Shown: piece after piece, positions 1 to 12,729 of the stretch
Position numbering within the stretch: the first letter of the stretch is position 1
Layout of the letters: each line of letters begins with the position of its first letter
DNA from: Bromus sterilis
Taxonomy: Eukaryota > Streptophyta > Magnoliopsida > Poales > Poaceae
Reading direction: 5' to 3'
Assembly: GCA_950022295.1 (NCBI GenBank)
Contig: OX465598.1
Coordinates: forward strand, 341,013,324-341,077,323
DNA: 64,000 nt
The notes under the pieces: generated by a model
The model's database searches: none
Told to the model about the DNA's origin: nothing
The model's input: only the letters and a program-made list of their open reading frames with translations
Translations under genes and position numbers: made by a program

Positions 1-1224
1 AGCTGGGCAATTGATAAAATTATAAACGCACCGCCATGCTAACTATGCTACAAAAGAAAGGAAGAGGCTCAAAAGCAATGGGCAGTATGCCAAGGTAAGT
101 AGACCGAAATCCATCTGCATCTACTACAAATCATCCACTTGAGATGTATATCCAGAACATCTCGCTGGTATTAAGTTGTGAATCCCACCCAAAGTGTAAA
201 CTTAAAGCAACAGACAACTGCATTAAAAGAACTTTGCGTAAAGTAACAATCATTGCACCCGCAGGTACAAGCACCGTTGTTTTATCCCTGGTGGAAACAT
301 CACATCCCCTAGTCTCATGTTTCTGTCACTCAAGCTAGACATCAGGGGGTTGAACCCACAATCAAGCATAACGCTCCCTCTTGGAGTTGCAATAAATCAC
401 TTGGCCAAAGTAAAATACGGCAACGGAGAACATGCAAGAATTAACTTAATAACACAAATATAAAAGAGAACCAAATATATTACTCATCACAATCTGAACA
501 TAGTCTCATAATCCATCAGATCCCAGCAAACTCAGCATAGCAACACAGAAAATTACAAAGGTGCCTCGATCATGTGAGGCAGCTCACGAGGTCTCGAAAG
601 TGGAATCACAAAGAGGGGAGGAGAACATCACATAGCTACTGGTCATGGACCCATGGTCCAAGGGGGGCTACTCACAACACATCCGGGAGGCGTCCATGGC
701 GATGGATGGTCTCCCGGAGGGGGTTCCTCCTTTCGGCAGGGTGCCAGGGCAACTTCTTCTGGCAGCCCCGATCTTGAAACGGCGGCGGCGGTGGTACAGA
801 GAGGAGAACGGGAATAGCAGATCGATATTAGGGGTTTCCTCCGCGGGCACTAAATATAGGCCAAGGGGGGCACCGAAAGGGACCACATGGCAGCCAGGAG
901 GGTGCCCCGCGCGCCCTAGGGGGGGCGCCAGGGACCCTCCTGGGGCCCTGGTGGGTCCACTCCCTTCCTTCCTTGGTTCTTCGGGAAGCTTCCGCGACAC
1001 TGATTTTTTATATAATTTTTCTGGGATTTATTTGGCACTTTTAATGGGCCGAAAACCTGAAATATAAAAACAGCAGAAAACAGGAGCTGGCAAATGGGTG
1101 CACTGAGTTAATAGGTTAGTCCAAATATGATCAAAAGTGTATGTAAGTTCAAGCAAAACATGGCAAAGTCACACAAATCATGCATGGAGCAAGCAGAAAT
1201 TATAGATACGTTTGGGACGTATCA
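1..1224 (-). repeat. 3' LTR of element A (partial)
   Basis: The sequence matches the element A 5' LTR at 34238-35866 in the same orientation, starting about 430 bp into that LTR from its U5 side. It ends at TGATACGTCCC read on the minus strand, directly next to the polypurine tract. The remainder of U5 lies left of the window. Confidence 0.88.
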
Positions 1225-1641
1225 ACATCCCCAAGCTTAATTCTTGCTCGTCCTCGAGTAGGGAAATGATAACAAGCATAATTTTTGTGGTGACATGCCA
1301 CACAACTATATAAGGACTATTAAGTAAAGCAATCAAAGCATGCAATTCAATTCAAGTCTTAACAAGCAAGAGTCTATATTAGCATTGACAAAGGCAACAA
1401 AAGAACAAAGGGTGCAAGAGCTCTCGCTGTCCGTGACTCGAATGTCTCCAGATGGTGTTTGCGTGCAAGAAGGGGACTGGGAAAAATAAAAAAAAAGGTT
1501 GTTGAGAATTACTATCTACTAAATTTTCACACTTAGTCTCCTTTGGATTCTTATCTTGACTCGTCCCGAGAGCACTAGCCAGGTACAAGTCAAACTGATC
1601 CACTCCCTTTCGATATTTTGAGCACTCACGCAATGGATAAG
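1225..1641 (-). other. Element A 3' interior and polypurine tract
   Basis: Read on the minus strand, this non-coding stretch matches the PPT-proximal interior of element D (about 26450-26850) and of element B (28313-28730). The PPT has the core AAGCTTGGGGATGT at about 1225-1240, with the conserved ACTCGAGGACGAGCA block just upstream of it. No ORF is supported. Confidence 0.8.
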
Positions 1642-4600
1642 TGATATGTCCAAAACGTATCTATAATGTCTGCTTGCTCCATGCCTCTTTTGTGTGATAT
1701 TGCTATGATATTGATGAACTTCCATACACTTTTGATCATATTTTGACTAACCTATTAACTCAGTGTACCCCAGTGCCAGTTCCTGTTTTCTGCTGTTTTT
1801 CTATTTCAGGTTTCCCCCATATTTAAAGTACTCCAAAAAAATTCGGGAAAATCCGATAAAAAATCAGCGTAGAAGAAGCTTCGGGAATCACCAAGGGGGG
1901 GCAGAGGGGACCCACCAGGGCCCCAGGCGCGCCCTAGGGTGGGTGTAAGGCCCGATATGCGGTACTGTTCCAGATCTAGATGTTTCCATCCAGATCCGGG
2001 GACGAAGCACATATCGGTCCCACCGCGACGTATGACGGAGTCATATGCCCCGAATTTCCAACATGATATCACAACATTAGAGATACAAGGACGCAACATC
2101 TCATACAATCGGCATACAACTGCCTTAAATACAATACATCAACGGAAGAACACGTCTGAGTACAGACTACAATCAAATGCCTACTGGCAAAGAGAAAAAC
2201 ATCGGTCCCCATAACCACACGGGTCCAGGCCCTTCGCCGGGATCCGCCTAACTAGTCGTCGTCGAGTCTCCACGTGAAACGTCGATCACCATACCTGTTG
2301 TCGATCAAGAACCCTGAAAAGAGTTTGGGGGTAGTATCATGAGTACAGAGGTACTCAGCATCCAACTGTAGTGGTCATCTGACCCAGCAAGGACTTCATC
2401 ACTCGTCATTCTAGGACAACTAGTAGTTTACGGTAAGGAAGGGGTAAGTGGTGAGGTTGCAGCCGCACTAGCATTTATGAAGTGGCTAACGATCTAGAGA
2501 GTAAGGTAAGAAGCCAAGCATTCGATGAGGAATCGCCTCCAACAAGTCTGCTATCCACCTACATACGCAAACATAACACCTATCCTATCCTTTTCCTCCT
2601 CTTCGCATCCCGACGAAGAAGAAGCAGTCAAGGCACACACACACGTTGATCAAGTTATATTAAGATTATCTCAGCTGTTGTTGTCTATGAACAAGGAGTA
2701 GGTCTCAAGTCGTCCATAACCGTGGACACGGCTTCTCGAAAAGATTTAACCCTGCAGGGGTGTACCAACTGCCCATTACGAGGCGTCGCATGCTCGCCCA
2801 TCTCTCTCAGTTTCTACCCATTATAGGCAACCATTTTATGATTTAGTTCCAAGAGATCCGAAACGACAGGTCCCCCTAACTAAAAACGAACAAATCCGGG
2901 TGGCCCCCGGGGAGTCGACACCCAATCCAAAAGCTGGCCACACTCTCGGATCGGACTATTCCGTATGGCTAAGGTCGGGTTTAGTCTCACCTATATAACA
3001 GGGGACTTCCCTAGCTCACCATTGTGGACCAACAGAGGAACTCTGTCTCCGCTGGCCTGAGTTGTTTGAAAACTACTGGCAGCTGACCAACACACACGGT
3101 TTCAAATGGTAAATCAGCTTGGGCCACCTCTAGAAATGTTTGAAGCTAGGTAGGTAAGAAGAGGGGACCCCATAAAATCCCACACGCGATTAGGCACGCT
3201 CAGTCTTAAAACCAATACCCGGAACTCGGATCCTAGGTGACTCGAATGGAACAAAGTGTCGGGGCAGGATAGCCTAGACCTTCCATCCTTCGTCGAATAT
3301 AGTCAACATTATAATAATCAATATCATCAACAACAATATAATAATGTGATATCCCAAACCAAGGAGTAACAGGGTAACATCGTAGCATCCTAAGCATGCA
3401 TACTAAGCAAGGGCTGAGCAACGAGCAATAGTAACATAGCAGTATAAGGTTTGCTGGGGAGGTACATGGCTGTATCGGTTTGAAAGAGGCTGTAAACATG
3501 TGTTAGGATCAAACATCGAACCTAACCTAGACTAGCATGCAAACCGCTGGTTGAAATAGAATGGATCATAAGTAATGTATTGTCCTTGCCTGTTGATAAG
3601 TCGGGTTCCGAAGATGTAGTTGATCGCAAGCTCGCATCGTCTCCGAGAGGTACCCGCGGAAGCACACAAGACAAAAAGCACTGGAAATCAATCAACGAGC
3701 AAGCACTCTATTACTACGAAGCAAACACGAGCAAGCATCAACAATAAGGCAACACGAGACATCGCACCTGCCGTCGAGAGTGATTACTAACAAATTAAGT
3801 GGAGTACTCGTCACACACGACGATACCGCACATTTAGAAAGGTTCAAGTTGATTAGCTACAGGTGATCAACAAAGGTTGTTAACATGGCAACTCAAGCAA
3901 GTATGGCATAGCACACAAACATGACAAGAGGTGAAGCACAAAGTAAACTATCTATGCTAGTCAATTTAAGTGAGGCACAACCTAAACATGGCATAACACT
4001 AAGTGCCTCACGACAACTTAAGTAATTGGTACTGTTCTGTCCTAAACCATATTTTAGGTTGGTTAACAACAGAAAACAATAGCATAAACACAAAGTACAC
4101 GAAAAACTAATCAAGTTACATATAAAGAACACCCCAAACGGAGTTACGGTTAAAAAGATATAAGCAAAACAAGTTACGGGCACAATCTGCCAACATCACG
4201 AAGCACACTTTAGAGCATTGCATAAACAGGATAATCGATGCAAACATGCTCACAATTGATATGAAATTAAAGTAGACATGACAGGGAAGGCATGGCAAAA
4301 AGAATCATGCAAATAGGCATCATAGGTCAAAAGATATTAAGCAAACAACATGGCATCGCAAAGTAACAGACTTAGAGAAAAACAGAGGTGGTTGTCAAAA
4401 ACAGCAGCATAGCAACTTTGGAGCCCAATAACTATATTACCAGCAAGCATATCATGGAAATGCAATACATGTAATGAAAGTAGACATCATGCTTAGCAAT
4501 ATGCAATTGGAATCACTCAATTCCAATAACCGGCCGCGACACACTCGTCGACCAAAGTTGCAACAAATTAACAGTTTTCAGCACAGCAGCACATTAACAT

Positions 4601-7104
4601 CAGGATCACCACTTTGGAGCAAGATTTAATATAGCTAAAGCACCCAAACATGACAAGTTAAAGCATGGAAATGAAGTACACATGATGCTTAACACATAGG
4701 AAAAAGAATCAATGCAATAGGCCTCATGGATGAGTCACAATCATCATGCAAAGTTGCAATAAAATAATAACAACAACACTTAACAGGAAAAATTAGCAGT
4801 TTAACGGCCTGATGCCCACTTCAACACAGATTTGCACCATCAAGATGGCCTCAAATGCAAATGCTCACAAAGGATGAATTGAAGTGCACATGAAACTAAG
4901 AAACTTTCATTTTGGGCGCACGTTCAACGGAGCTACGGATCAACGGGAAATAACGTTGCAAAAACCCAGGACGGAGGAGGCGACGAGGGGGCGAGGGAGG
5001 CAGGCGGTGGTGGTCGCGCGGGTCGTGCTCGGGTGAGCTCGAGGCCATGGCGGCTGCGGCTCGAGCCGGCCATAGCGCTGCGGCCGCTCCCTTGTTCGAC
5101 GGAGGCGGCAGTCCTGCGAAGGAGGAGAGGGACGGGGTGAGAGGGAGGAGAAGGAGACCGCAGGGTGCTCCTCAGCATGGGGGCGGACGGCGGCTGGCTG
5201 GCCGGAGGCGGCGGCCCCGCGGGCTCGGGCGGCGCGTCCACGACATGGAGGTTGGAGGTGGAAGAGAGAGAGAGGAGAGGTGGGTAGCAGGCTCGATCTG
5301 GGCCGTCGGATCGCGAGATCCGATGGTCCAGATCTGAGGATTGCTAGGGTTGCTGCGAAAATTGGCTAAATTGCGAAAATTTGGGCAAAACTGGGGGTGT
5401 GGCTGCAAATTTTCCATTAGGGTAAACCCTAATTGGGTGGTGGGAGGCTGGTGGTCTTTATATAGACAGGTTGGCTGGCAGTTTGCAAAAACATCCCTGG
5501 ATTATTAAACGGGGTTTTTCGTTCCGCTCGCTGCGGCTGGTCTCGTGCGGTTTTCGCGATGGTGATCGGGTGAAACCCGGTGTCGCAAAGGTCGAGTGTT
5601 AGGGTGGCAAAGGTCGGTCTCCATCCGATACGAGATAAGAGGGGGGGGGGGAAATAATCGTCGGTCGATAAATCGGGGATGCAAACACCGCAAACAAATC
5701 AGACAATCAAACAATTCACACCGAAAACAAATTTTTTAATTTTTACGAAAACTGGGCTGTTGCAGTGGGGCCACGCCAGGAGGGGCGCCTGGACCCCTGG
5801 TGGCCCCCATGGGTGCCCCCCTTCGCCTATTTATTCCTCGTGGAGAGAAACCCCCGTGACGGGAACCCTTTTTCGCGATCTCTCCTCTGTTCCTTCGCCG
5901 CCGCGCTTCCAAGATCGGGAGCACCAGAAGACCTCTTCCCGGCACCCTGTCCAAGGGAGGAACCACCTCTGGGAGCTTCTCCACCACCATGGATGCTTCC
6001 CGGATGAACCGTGAGTAGTCCACCTTGGACCATGGGTATATGATCAGTAGCTATGTGATGTTCTCCTCCCCTCTTTGTTCTTCATGCATTAGACCTCGTG
6101 AGCTGCCCTACATGATTGAGGCACATATGTAATATTTCTGCTGTTGCTATGCTGAGTTTGCTGGGATCCGATGGATTATGAGATTATGTTCAGATTGTGT
6201 TTGAGTAATATATTTGATTATCCTCTTTTATATTTATGTTCTAAAGTAATTCTTGCATGTTCTCCGTTGTTGTTTATTGCTTTGGCCAAGTAGTAGGTAG
6301 TGACTCCAAGAGGGAGCATTATGCATGATTGTGGGTTCATGCCCCCCGATGACTAGCTTGAGTGATAGAAACATGAGTCTAGGGGATGTGTTGTTGCCAC
6401 AAGGGGGAAAACAACGGTGCTTGTACTTGCGGGTGCAAGGATTGTTTACTTTACGCAAAGTTCTTTAATGCAGTTGTCTCTTGCTTTGAGTTTACACTTT
6501 GGGTGGGATTCACAACTTAATACCAGCGAGATGTTCTGGATATATATCTCAAGGTGGATGATTAGTAGGTAGATGCAGATGGATTTCGGTCTACTTGTCT
6601 TGGCGTACCGCCCATGCTTTTGAGCCTCTTCCTTTCTTTATAGCATAATTAGCATTGGTTTGCGCGCATAATCATGTCAATTGCCCAGCTGTAATTTGTT
6701 TACCTCGCATGGCTATTTTATCGTCTTTTGGGAGAGAGACATCACTAGTGAACATCATGGGACCCCTGTCCATATTTCAAATACTGTTTACACCCACTAT
6801 CAATTTACTGCTTTATTTACTTTTCCGCTGCTATCACTATCATTATTATCCCGTGTGTTTTACCCTTTGTAAACAACAAGGCCGAAGGGATTGACAACCT
6901 CTTTGTACTCGTTGGGCGCAAAGTTATCTGTTGTGTGTGCATGTCCACGCCAACCGCTAATCTGGCGCCGTTGCCACCTTCTCGTCGTTTTCGGAATCTT
7001 GCTGGAGACAAACCTTGGTATATTCACCGAGGGAAATTGCTGCTATCTACATCTCAACCTTCCACTTTGGGTAACCAACGAGGGGGCGAGAACTCGTACC
7101 ATCA
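1642..7104 (+). repeat. 5' LTR of element B, split by a solo LTR
   Basis: The two halves (1642-1943 and 5770-7104, about 1637 bp together) align along the full 3' LTR at 28731-30375 (1645 bp). The LTR begins TGATATGTCC, a one-base change from the TGATACGTCC of the 3' copy, and ends ACCATCA. A GC-rich stretch near 5770-6000 lies in the central part of the LTR. Confidence 0.88.
1944..5764 (-). mobile_element. Solo LTR, about 3.8 kb, inserted in the 5' LTR of element B
   Basis: The segment begins TGTAAGGCCC and ends GGGCTGTTGCA, the TG...CA ends of an LTR. It is flanked by a perfect 5-bp duplication GTGGG (1939-1943 and 5765-5769). Removing it restores a continuous LTR matching 28731-30375. On the minus strand a TATA-like CTATATAAAG (5456-5465) lies about 300 bp from the start, so I place the LTR on the minus strand. 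No internal repeat of its own ends, no PBS and no retroelement ORF are seen. This fits LTR-LTR recombination of an element with very long LTRs. The GC-rich block at 4930-5290 gives open frames that look like leader composition rather than protein. Confidence 0.75.
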
Positions 7105-7115
7105 AAAGCATTTTC

Positions 7116-7133
7116 TGGCGCCGTTGCCGGGGA
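7116..7133 (+). other. Primer binding site (tRNA-Asp) of element B
   Basis: TGGCGCCGTTGCCGGGGA is complementary to the 3' end of plant tRNA-Asp(GUC). It lies 11 nt downstream of the LTR end at 7104. Confidence 0.9.
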
Positions 7134-7268
7134 CTCCACTCTTCAAGACAGGGGAGTTTCACACTATCTTTTATCTTTGCTTTGTAGTCTTGTTTGTTTA
7201 CCTTTCAGTTTTTGCTTTAGTGTATTTTATCAAAAATCAAAAAAATAGTTATCTTGCTTGCTGCTTCT

Positions 7269-8830
7269 ATGGGTTCCTCTGAGAATACCAAGTTGTGTGA
7301 CTTCACTAGTCACAACAACAGTGGCTTTATCTGCACTCCTATTGCTACACCTGCTACTTCAGCACCTTCTTATGAGATTAAACCTGCTTTGCTGAACCTT
7401 GTTATGAAAGATCAATTCTCCGGTGCTAGAGATGATGCTGCTTTGCACTTAAATAATTTTATTGAGCTTTGTGATATGCAAAAGTACAAAGAAGTAGATG
7501 GTGATATTGTTAAGCTTAAGCTTTTTCCTTTCTCCTGGAGAGATGAAGCTAAAATCTGGTTTCAATCCTTGCCTAGGAATAGCATAGATTGTTGGGATAA
7601 GTGCAAGGATGCTTTTATTGGGAAGTACTACCCCCTGCTAAGATTATCCAATTGAGGAGTTTTATTATGAATTTTAAGCAATTGGATAATGAACACGTTG
7701 CCCAAGCTTGGGAACGCATGAAATCTCTTGTTAAGAATTGCCCTACGCATGGTTTGACTACTTGGATGGTTATCCAAACTTTTTATGCAGGCTTGAACTT
7801 TACCTCGCGGAACTTGCTAGATTCGGCCGCGGGAGGAACCTTTATGTCAACTACACTTGGTGCTGCCACAAAACTTCTCGATGAGATAATGACCAACTAT
7901 TCCCAATGGCACACCGAAAGAGCTCCAACAGGTAGGAAGGTAAACTCTGTCGAGGAGATCTCCTCCCTAAATGAAAAAGTTGACTTGATTATGTCTCTAC
8001 TTACCAAGCAATAACCTATTGATCCTCAAGATGTTCCTTTAAATTCTTTGATTGCTCAAGATCAAGTAGTTGTGAACTTTATCTCTAGAAACAACTTCAA
8101 TAACAATGCTTATAGGAGTAACTTTGGTAGCAATCCTAGACCGTTCCCGTCCAACAACTATGGGAACAACAACACTTACCCTAGTACCAAAAACTCCACT
8201 TCTGAATTAGAGGGTATGCTTAAAGACTTTATCACTACCCAAAAAGCCTTCAATAAGAGTGTAGAGGAAAAACTAGACAAATTAGATAACCTCTCGTCGA
8301 AGGTAGACAATTTAGCCCTTGAAGTAGAATTGCTTAAAATTAGAACTTCTCCTCTTGAGGAGAGGAAGGTCACTCCTATGAATGTTATCCAAGTGCAAAT
8401 TAATGAAAACATTAGGATGATGGCTAAACTTAAAGAGAGATGGGCTAGAGAAAAGGAGGAAGAAGATAGAATTAAAAGCCTCCCTACATACCATACCGTT
8501 GCTACTATCCAAGTGGTTGAGGATATCCAAACTCTTAGCACCCAATGCACCCCTAGTCCCATAGGACCTATTAATGGTGATGCTATGACCTCAACCGTAG
8601 AAGAAGAAATTCCTATGACTATAGAAGCTACCAAACAAGTGAGCCTAAAGGACACCACTACTACTTTACTTGATAGTAGTGACCTTGATTTTTATAATTG
8701 CACCCTTTCTGAAGTTATTCGTTCCTTCACAAGATGTCTAGAGACCCCCACACTAGCACACTTAATCTTGCCTTCACGGAGCATATCACTAATGCTCTCA
8801 TCAAAGCTAGGGAGGAGAAGCTTAGGGTAG
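7269..8830 (+). pseudogene. Degraded gag of element B
   Basis: This would encode the capsid-like protein that packages element RNA. The first frame starts at ATG 7269 and has the typical plant gag core, with tryptophan motifs such as FSWRDEAKIWFQSLP near residue 90. The frame shifts near 7640 and continues with FKQLDNEHVAQAWERMKSL, the retrotransposon gag helix region. A TAA at 8012-8014 interrupts this second frame, which then resumes at 8048. The C-terminal part has an N-rich stretch (about 8090-8200) and a Glu/Lys-rich, probably coiled-coil, segment. No CCHC zinc knuckle is recognised. A further frameshift near 8740-8830 leads into the protease. Three lesions make it non-functional. Confidence 0.82.
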
Positions 8831-9303
8831 AAGCCTCCATACCTAGAAAGCTAGAAGATGGTTGGGATCCTATGATTAAAATTAAGTTGAATAACTTTTC
8901 TTGCTATGCTTTATGTGATGTTGGAGCTAGTACCTCCCTTATGCCCAAAAGAATGTATGATATATTTGAATTGAAACCTTTTGATCCTTGTTCTTTTGGT
9001 GTTCGTCTTGTCGATTCTTCCGTAAATAAACCTTTGGGGAATATATATGATGTTCTTATCATTGTCAATGACAATTATGTTCCCGTCGATTTTACTATTA
9101 TGGACATTGAATGTGAACCTTCTTGTCCAATTATTTTGGGACGTCCTTTTCTTCGCACCATGGGTGCTGTTATTGATATGAAAGAAGGGATTAGAAAATT
9201 CCAATTCCCTCTCAAGAAAGGGATGAAACACTTCCCTAGGAAAAAGATCAAGTTGCCTTTTGAGTCCGTCACACGGGCTAGTTATTTTCTTGAAAAGACT
9301 TAA
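8734..9303 (+). pseudogene. Retropepsin-like protease domain of element B (3' end of broken gag-pro)
   Basis: This is an aspartic protease domain that would process the Gag polyprotein. The catalytic motif reads DVGASTSLMP (the usual form is D-[LS]-GA-S), and the flap and C-terminal part holds IILGRPFLRTMGA, a strong signature of plant gypsy retropepsins. The frame itself is open for about 190 codons and ends TAA at 9301-9303. It is cut off from gag by a frameshift. In an autonomous gypsy element reverse transcriptase would follow immediately; here the coding region stops, as it does in element E. Confidence 0.82.
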
Positions 9304-10945
9304 CCTATTTGCATTAAGCCTAGCTAATGGCTTTAAAGAAGCGCTTTCGGGAGGCAGCCCGCAACGAATTTAGGATTTCCTTTTTGTTTTTCTTCTTTTT
9401 TAGTGGTATTTATGATTGTTACTACTGTAGCAACATCATTGTATCTTTACTTTTCAAGCTTTCTGACATTTATAGCCTCATATGAAAAGGGAAGTGAAAG
9501 TTGTGACATGCTGTCCAGAAAACAGATTCTGTCCTCGTGACTAGAAAAATCACAGAAAAATCCCAGTTCATCTTTTATAGCTGAAATATTTACGCAGTAT
9601 GCTCTATTCAATTACGGAACTTTCGTATGTTCTGGGTTTTTTGATTTGAGTTGCAGAAGTATCCTTAAAAAAATGCTTTACTACCTGCTGGTCTGTTTTT
9701 CACAGATTCTGTCCTGTTTTGCCTTTTCTTCGTTTTGCAACTCTTAAGCTTGCTTTTTCTTTGCAAAAACTTTTTGGCATTCTTGAGAAACAGTATACCT
9801 TCAATAATATACTTATTTCCAGTAGAGGAAAAATATTTTATTATGTGTACTAACCTCGCTAATCAGATTATGATGAGTTATGTATTAAGGGAGTTTTCAA
9901 GTGTGCGAGGGAAGATGATGAAAGAAGATTCAGGAGTGTCAAGCGCTCAAGCTGGGGATGCCCCCATGCATCCCCAAGAAATATTCAAGGAGACTCAAGC
10001 ATCTAAGCTTGGGGATGCTCCCGTGCATCCCCTTCTCCATCAACAATTATCAGTTCGTCTCTCATTTCACTATATTTTTATCACTTCATGCGTTATGTGC
10101 TATGCTTGGAGCGTCTCGCTCTTAGGTTTTATTTTTAGTTTTCTTTAGATTTGCTTGCTGGTCATAACAAGTTAGTACCCAGCTTTCTTTGTGTGGGAGA
10201 GAAACACGCTCCGCTTCCAAAATCTAGAACACAACATAGGATTTTTCATGCTTATCTTTGTTGTGTGTGTTCTTTATCTTTTTCATAGCTACTGCCATGT
10301 TTTGCTCTTAGTTTTCATGCTTATATTTTTAAAGAGCTTTTGTTTAGTTTGTTGCTAGAACTCTCTTGAGTTTTCATGTTTATCTTGTTTAGAGAGTTTG
10401 CCTGTTGCACTGAGTTTTGTGTCTTGACTTGAAGTAGGTAATTAAGGTTGCTATTCTTTTGTAGTAGTAACTTGAAATAGTTTTGAGGTATTTTTTTGAG
10501 GTATTGTTTTGAGTAATGTTTGAACTTTTGGTGTCAAGAGCTTTAGCCTATTAGTGATAGATGTCGTATTTTGGGCAATCCGTGTTTATTTTCAAAACCT
10601 ACAAAATTAGTTGAGAACTTCAGCTACTAGATGGATCACAACTCTTCTGAGGGGTCGAATATTAGAGTACACTCACGTACCATGAGTTGAGGATGCGCAA
10701 GGATAACCAAACCCCCATACACTCCTCCTCAGGGTACTTGTCTCTTTGTGAACCTCCTTATTAGATTGAGAGTTACCGATAATAAGTGCATGAGTTCTTC
10801 GGACTAATGTGAGTATTCGAAAGTTGACACTTCCACCTTCCCATATTTTTCTAGCCTCTCCTGTGTCGTGCGTTGCTTTCTTCTCACTCCGAGATTTGGC
10901 GTCCACCTTCGTCGGTACATCCAAACCCTTGGCATGATACGCACT
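9304..10945 (+). other. Element B 3' non-coding interior, first part
   Basis: This stretch has no convincing ORF. It is clearly similar to element D 23996-25575 and, on the minus strand, to element A around 31250-32800. It contains the twin hairpins at 9954-10032 and the conserved block around GTCCAGAAAACAGATTCTG (about 9510). It stops where copia C inserted. Confidence 0.75.
9954..10032 (+). repeat. Twin G/C hairpins in element B
   Basis: Two perfect 8-bp inverted repeats, GGGGATGC-N6-GCATCCCC, lie at 9954-9975 and 10011-10032. The second is preceded by AAGCTT, so it repeats the PPT core AAGCTTGGGGATG. The same pair is found in element D (24607-24628 and 24664-24685, the second with one mismatch), and one hairpin with one mismatch in element A (32185-32206). 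Confidence 0.8.
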
Positions 10946-12715
10946 TGTTGGATATATTCTCTAGAGGCAAATAATATATGATTATTCCAATATATCTAAA
11001 TAAGTTCATGACCAGTTTCATACTGTGCTGGAACTGTATCAGTGAAACAATGATACATGTGTGGTATAGAAACAACCAGAGTTCCTAGTCAGCCTCTCAT
11101 GATGACTGGTTTATCGTCAACTAATGATTTTGATTTCACGATCATGGACAATCAAGTCAATTGACGGTAAGGTCACCTCATTGAATGAATGGCGTGATGA
11201 ACATTACCCAATGCAAGCATTGTAACACGATCAAATCGTAAAAGTTCAGTGTTGTAATTAAAGAACGTAGTAGCCTGTTCCTTTGACCGTGAGATCACGC
11301 ATAATTGCTATCTTGTGAGGATGCTTTGAGTGCATTAACCATCACACTGAAATATGGTGACCATAAAGGTGTATCTTGGGCTATCCGATGGGATATGTTG
11401 AGGAGTGTTGATTCAAGAGAGGGATTTGTCAATCCATATAATGGAAAGATACTTCATGGCCAACTCGGTGAGATTGCATCCATAAAGCTGCGCAGCGTGT
11501 GACTAGGTCACAAGGATGAATATCACGGAACGAGTGAATAAGATTTGTCGGTAACAAGATAGAACTAATGCATTGGATGCAGTTGATCGAATCTTGGACT
11601 AATCTAGTATCGCATGATAAAGGGAATGGTATACAACGTGTACGGTTCAATCGGTTACTTCCAGAATGCACAGGGGTCATTATGGGCATCCAGGTCCCGC
11701 TATTGATCATTGGCCGTAGCCTTTGTCTCAGTCATGACTAGAGTGTTCTCGGACCGTAGGGTAACACACTTAAGGGCTTGATGAAATCGGAAACCTTTTC
11801 GGAACTATCGGAGTTACAGGAGATATGAGAGAGAACTCCGAAATCGTTTCGGAGGGAAGACGGAAAAGTTCTGTAGTTTCAAATTGTTTGGAAAGTTATT
11901 TGAATATGTTTTATTATTTAATTAAATGAATTAAATATTAAAATATAATTTAAATAATTAAAAGGAATAAAGGTTCTTTTGTTTTTCTTTAAAAGAAATA
12001 AAAAGAAAAAGAAAAAAGAAAAAAAAGAGGTGGGAGGTGGCGCATGGGCCACTTGGCCCAAATACCACCAGGCCATGGTGGGTGGGGTTGGCCGGCCACA
12101 TGAAAAGGCCTCCACGGCCATGCATGCATACGTGGGCACATGGTGCGACTAGCACACATGTGGTACTAAGTGTAGTACCACATTGCTAGTTGATGTGCCT
12201 GCGTACCCCCCTTTTCCCCCTATATATAGATGTGGAGGGTGTCCCATTTTCAACACAGAAAATTCCAGAAAAATACAGATAAATTCTGTAGATCTCTCTC
12301 TCCCTATTTCTCCCTCCTATGAGCGGACTCCCCTTGTTTGGAGTTTGCACTGGGTTGGGGATGTCTCCACTATACGCACTCCGTCGTGCTACTGCAACTC
12401 TGGTTCCGGAGGTCTGCTTCCGCCACCCTCGCTGGATCGGAGAACGGAGGTCGTCATCGAGTCCGTACGTGTGCGAGTACTACGAGGTGCTACACGTGTG
12501 TCACTACACCCATCCGGGTGCTCAACACAGCCAGGGGGTTGTGAACCTTGATCGACTACATCAACCACGTTTTCGGGAACGTTTCCCGCGCAACGGACTA
12601 CACCCCGAGGTATGTTTCCGCAAGTTTTTCCGTTACAGCATTATAGCTAGATAGATCTTGGGTTAAGGGCGACGCTAGTTAGAAAAATTATTGTTTTCTG
12701 CTGCGAGACCCAACA
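10946..12715 (+). repeat. 5' LTR of copia element C
   Basis: The 1770-bp LTR pairs with 17434-19052. A few percent of bases differ by eye over the first 200 bp. It includes a 143-bp segment (12413-12555) missing from the 3' copy. A TATATATAG motif lies at about 12221-12229. Confidence 0.88.
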
Positions 12716-12729
12716 GCGGTATTATGAGC
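12716..12729 (+). other. Degenerate primer binding site of element C
   Basis: The sequence after the LTR, GCGGTATTATGAGC, looks like a mutated version of TGGTATCAGAGC, the initiator tRNA-Met primer site usual for copia elements. Several bases are changed, so the copy is old or a variant primer is used. Confidence 0.5.

Noticed and set aside
645..1067. 140-codon frame and similar frames at 5765, 20079, 26972, 28832, 35314, 37254 and 45254
   Set aside because: All recur at the same GC-rich part of LTR copies and reflect composition.
4933..5337. Open frames on both strands in the solo LTR
   Set aside because: The minus-strand frame uses a non-ATG start; both are GC-rich leader-like sequence within an LTR.
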